Part shown: positions 63,348 through 64,000 of the stretch, piece by piece
How the letters are laid out: each line of letters opens with the position of its first letter
Numbering within the stretch: position 1 is the first letter of the stretch
Source of the DNA: Nomia melanderi
Taxonomy: Eukaryota > Arthropoda > Insecta > Hymenoptera > Halictidae
Direction of reading: 5' to 3'
NCBI RefSeq assembly: GCF_051020985.1
Contig: NC_134999.1
Coordinates: 5,394,001-5,458,000, forward strand
DNA length: 64,000 nucleotides
Program-made: the position numbers and the translations under genes
The notes under the pieces: model-generated
What the model was told of the DNA's origin: nothing
Database searches by the model: none
Seen by the model: the letters and a program-made list of their open reading frames with translations, nothing else

Positions 63348-64000
63348 TTGGTCCCTATGAGACCTCGTCCCGGAGTACCATCACAGCTAAGCCAAATGGC
63401 TCCCCCGACCTTCCTCGCAATTCCGGCCAACGGAATCCAATTTTTCCACTTTGAAAACCTGGTTTGTATAGTCTAAAGTCAATTTCGACCAAAAGTATCC
63501 CGAACTTCCCATCGGTCACCGGATGTAGCCTCGGTCCCTATGAGACCTCGTCCTGGAGTCCAAATACTGCGAAGTCAAAAGGCTTCCCCAAACCTTCCTG
63601 GCAATTCTGGCAGACGGAATCCACGTTTTCCACTTTGGCAACCTGGTTTGTATAGTCTGAAGTCAATTTCGACCAAAAGTATCCAGACCTTCCCATCGGT
63701 CAGCCGGATGTAGCCTTGGTCCCTATGAGACCTCTCCCTGGTGTCCAATCACTGCTAAGTCAAATGGCTTCTCCCGACCTTCCAGGCAATTCTGCCCGAC
63801 GGAATGCAAGTTTTGCACTTTGGAAACCTGGATTGTATAGTCTAAAGTCAATTTCGACCAAAAGTGTCCCGACCTTCCCATCGGTCAGCCGGATGTAGCC
63901 TTGGTCCCTATGAGACCCCGTCCCGGAGTCCCATCACAGCTAAGTCAAATGGCTCCCCCGACCTACCTCGCAATTCCGGCCGACGGAATCCAAGTTTTCC
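63348..64000 (+). repeat. Block G continuation, monomer order changed, runs off window
   Basis: The next unit does not restart at the monomer of 59288/61318. It begins with the gagtaccatcacagctaagc monomer (as at 61688), then the gtccaaatactgcgaagtc/caaaaggcttccccaaacc monomer, then ggcttctcccgaccttccagg, and a gaccccgtcccggag monomer that is cut by the window end. The same monomers are therefore reused in a shuffled order. Confidence 0.8.

Larger units (their letters stand above)
1..64000 (+). repeat. Satellite DNA array, ~185 bp monomer, head to tail, about 342 copies
   Basis: The same ~185 bp unit recurs from the first base to the last with no interruption. Landmarks such as ccatcggtcagccggatgta, ctaagtcaaatg, ggaatccaagtttt and tttcgaccaaaagtat return every 184-186 bp. 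All copies lie in the same orientation. Between the equivalent points 503 and 63716 there are about 342 monomers, a mean near 184.8 bp. Neighbouring monomers differ at many positions. Recurrent length variants are ggctcccccgac for ggcttcccccgac (-1), gccccgacggaatgc for gcccgacggaatcc (+1), gaacctgagacc for gaacctatgagacc (-3) and gtcaccgg for gtcagccgg (-1). Unit length, homogeneity and higher-order organisation fit centromeric or pericentromeric heterochromatin of a plant or animal. That location is an inference, because nothing in the window shows CENH3 binding. Both array ends lie outside the window. Confidence 0.98.

Noticed and set aside
1..64000. CRISPR array
   Set aside because: The whole 185 bp unit is repeated with graded variation; there are no short constant repeats separated by unrelated spacers and no cas genes.
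1..64000. Tandem rRNA genes (5S or rDNA spacer repeats)
   Set aside because: No recognisable 5S, 5.8S, 18S or 28S motif occurs in the monomer, and no internal RNA polymerase III box set could be read.
1..64000. Bacterial or phage repeat region
   Set aside because: There are no genes in 64 kb and the multi-level HOR organisation is typical of eukaryotic satellite DNA.

Overview
The whole 64 kb window is one uninterrupted satellite DNA array. A unit of about 185 bp is repeated head to tail roughly 342 times, always in the same orientation, and the array is open at both ends. I see no protein-coding gene, RNA gene, transposon, inversion or unique spacer. Hand-counting a consensus monomer gives 94 G+C of 185 bases (about 51 %), more C than G on the + strand (56 against 38) and 8 CpG. 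Monomers are 181-186 bp long because of a few recurrent small indels. This is eukaryotic heterochromatin, most likely centromeric or pericentromeric. Two collinear stretches of the monomer resemble the Arabidopsis/Brassicaceae centromere satellite CEN180 as I remember it, so a crucifer-type plant is my best guess, but that rests on memory and short matches.

Layout. 1-6975: mixed monomers with only local one-monomer duplications. 6976-16157: block A, three copies of a 15-monomer higher-order repeat (HOR; 2778 bp), the middle copy enlarged to 3518 bp by an internal four-monomer duplication. 16158-18821: mixed, with one dimer duplication. 18822-21226: block B, a 5-monomer HOR of 925 bp. 21227-29172: mixed, with a 370 bp dimer duplication and segments repeated 2033 bp apart. 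29173-41187: block D, two exact-phase copies of a 13-monomer HOR (2403 bp) flanked by fragments of it. 41188-47840: block E, three versions of an 11-monomer unit (2033 bp), two of them carrying different two-monomer deletions, plus a repeated tail. 47841-51530: mixed. 51531-55781: block F (7-, 5- and partial-monomer copies). 53934-64000: block G, partial copies and then two full copies of an 11-monomer HOR (2030 bp), running off the end.

How it works together. Nothing here acts as a gene. The array reads as a record of unequal crossover and conversion: neighbouring monomers differ at many sites, while HOR copies kilobases apart are almost identical, so amplification of multi-monomer blocks is recent. 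Several junction monomers are visible chimeras with both parents present in the window. Each monomer carries two short dyads that exist in alternative versions in different monomers. Every monomer also contains open frames of about 60 codons, which are by-products of the repeat and should not be annotated as genes.
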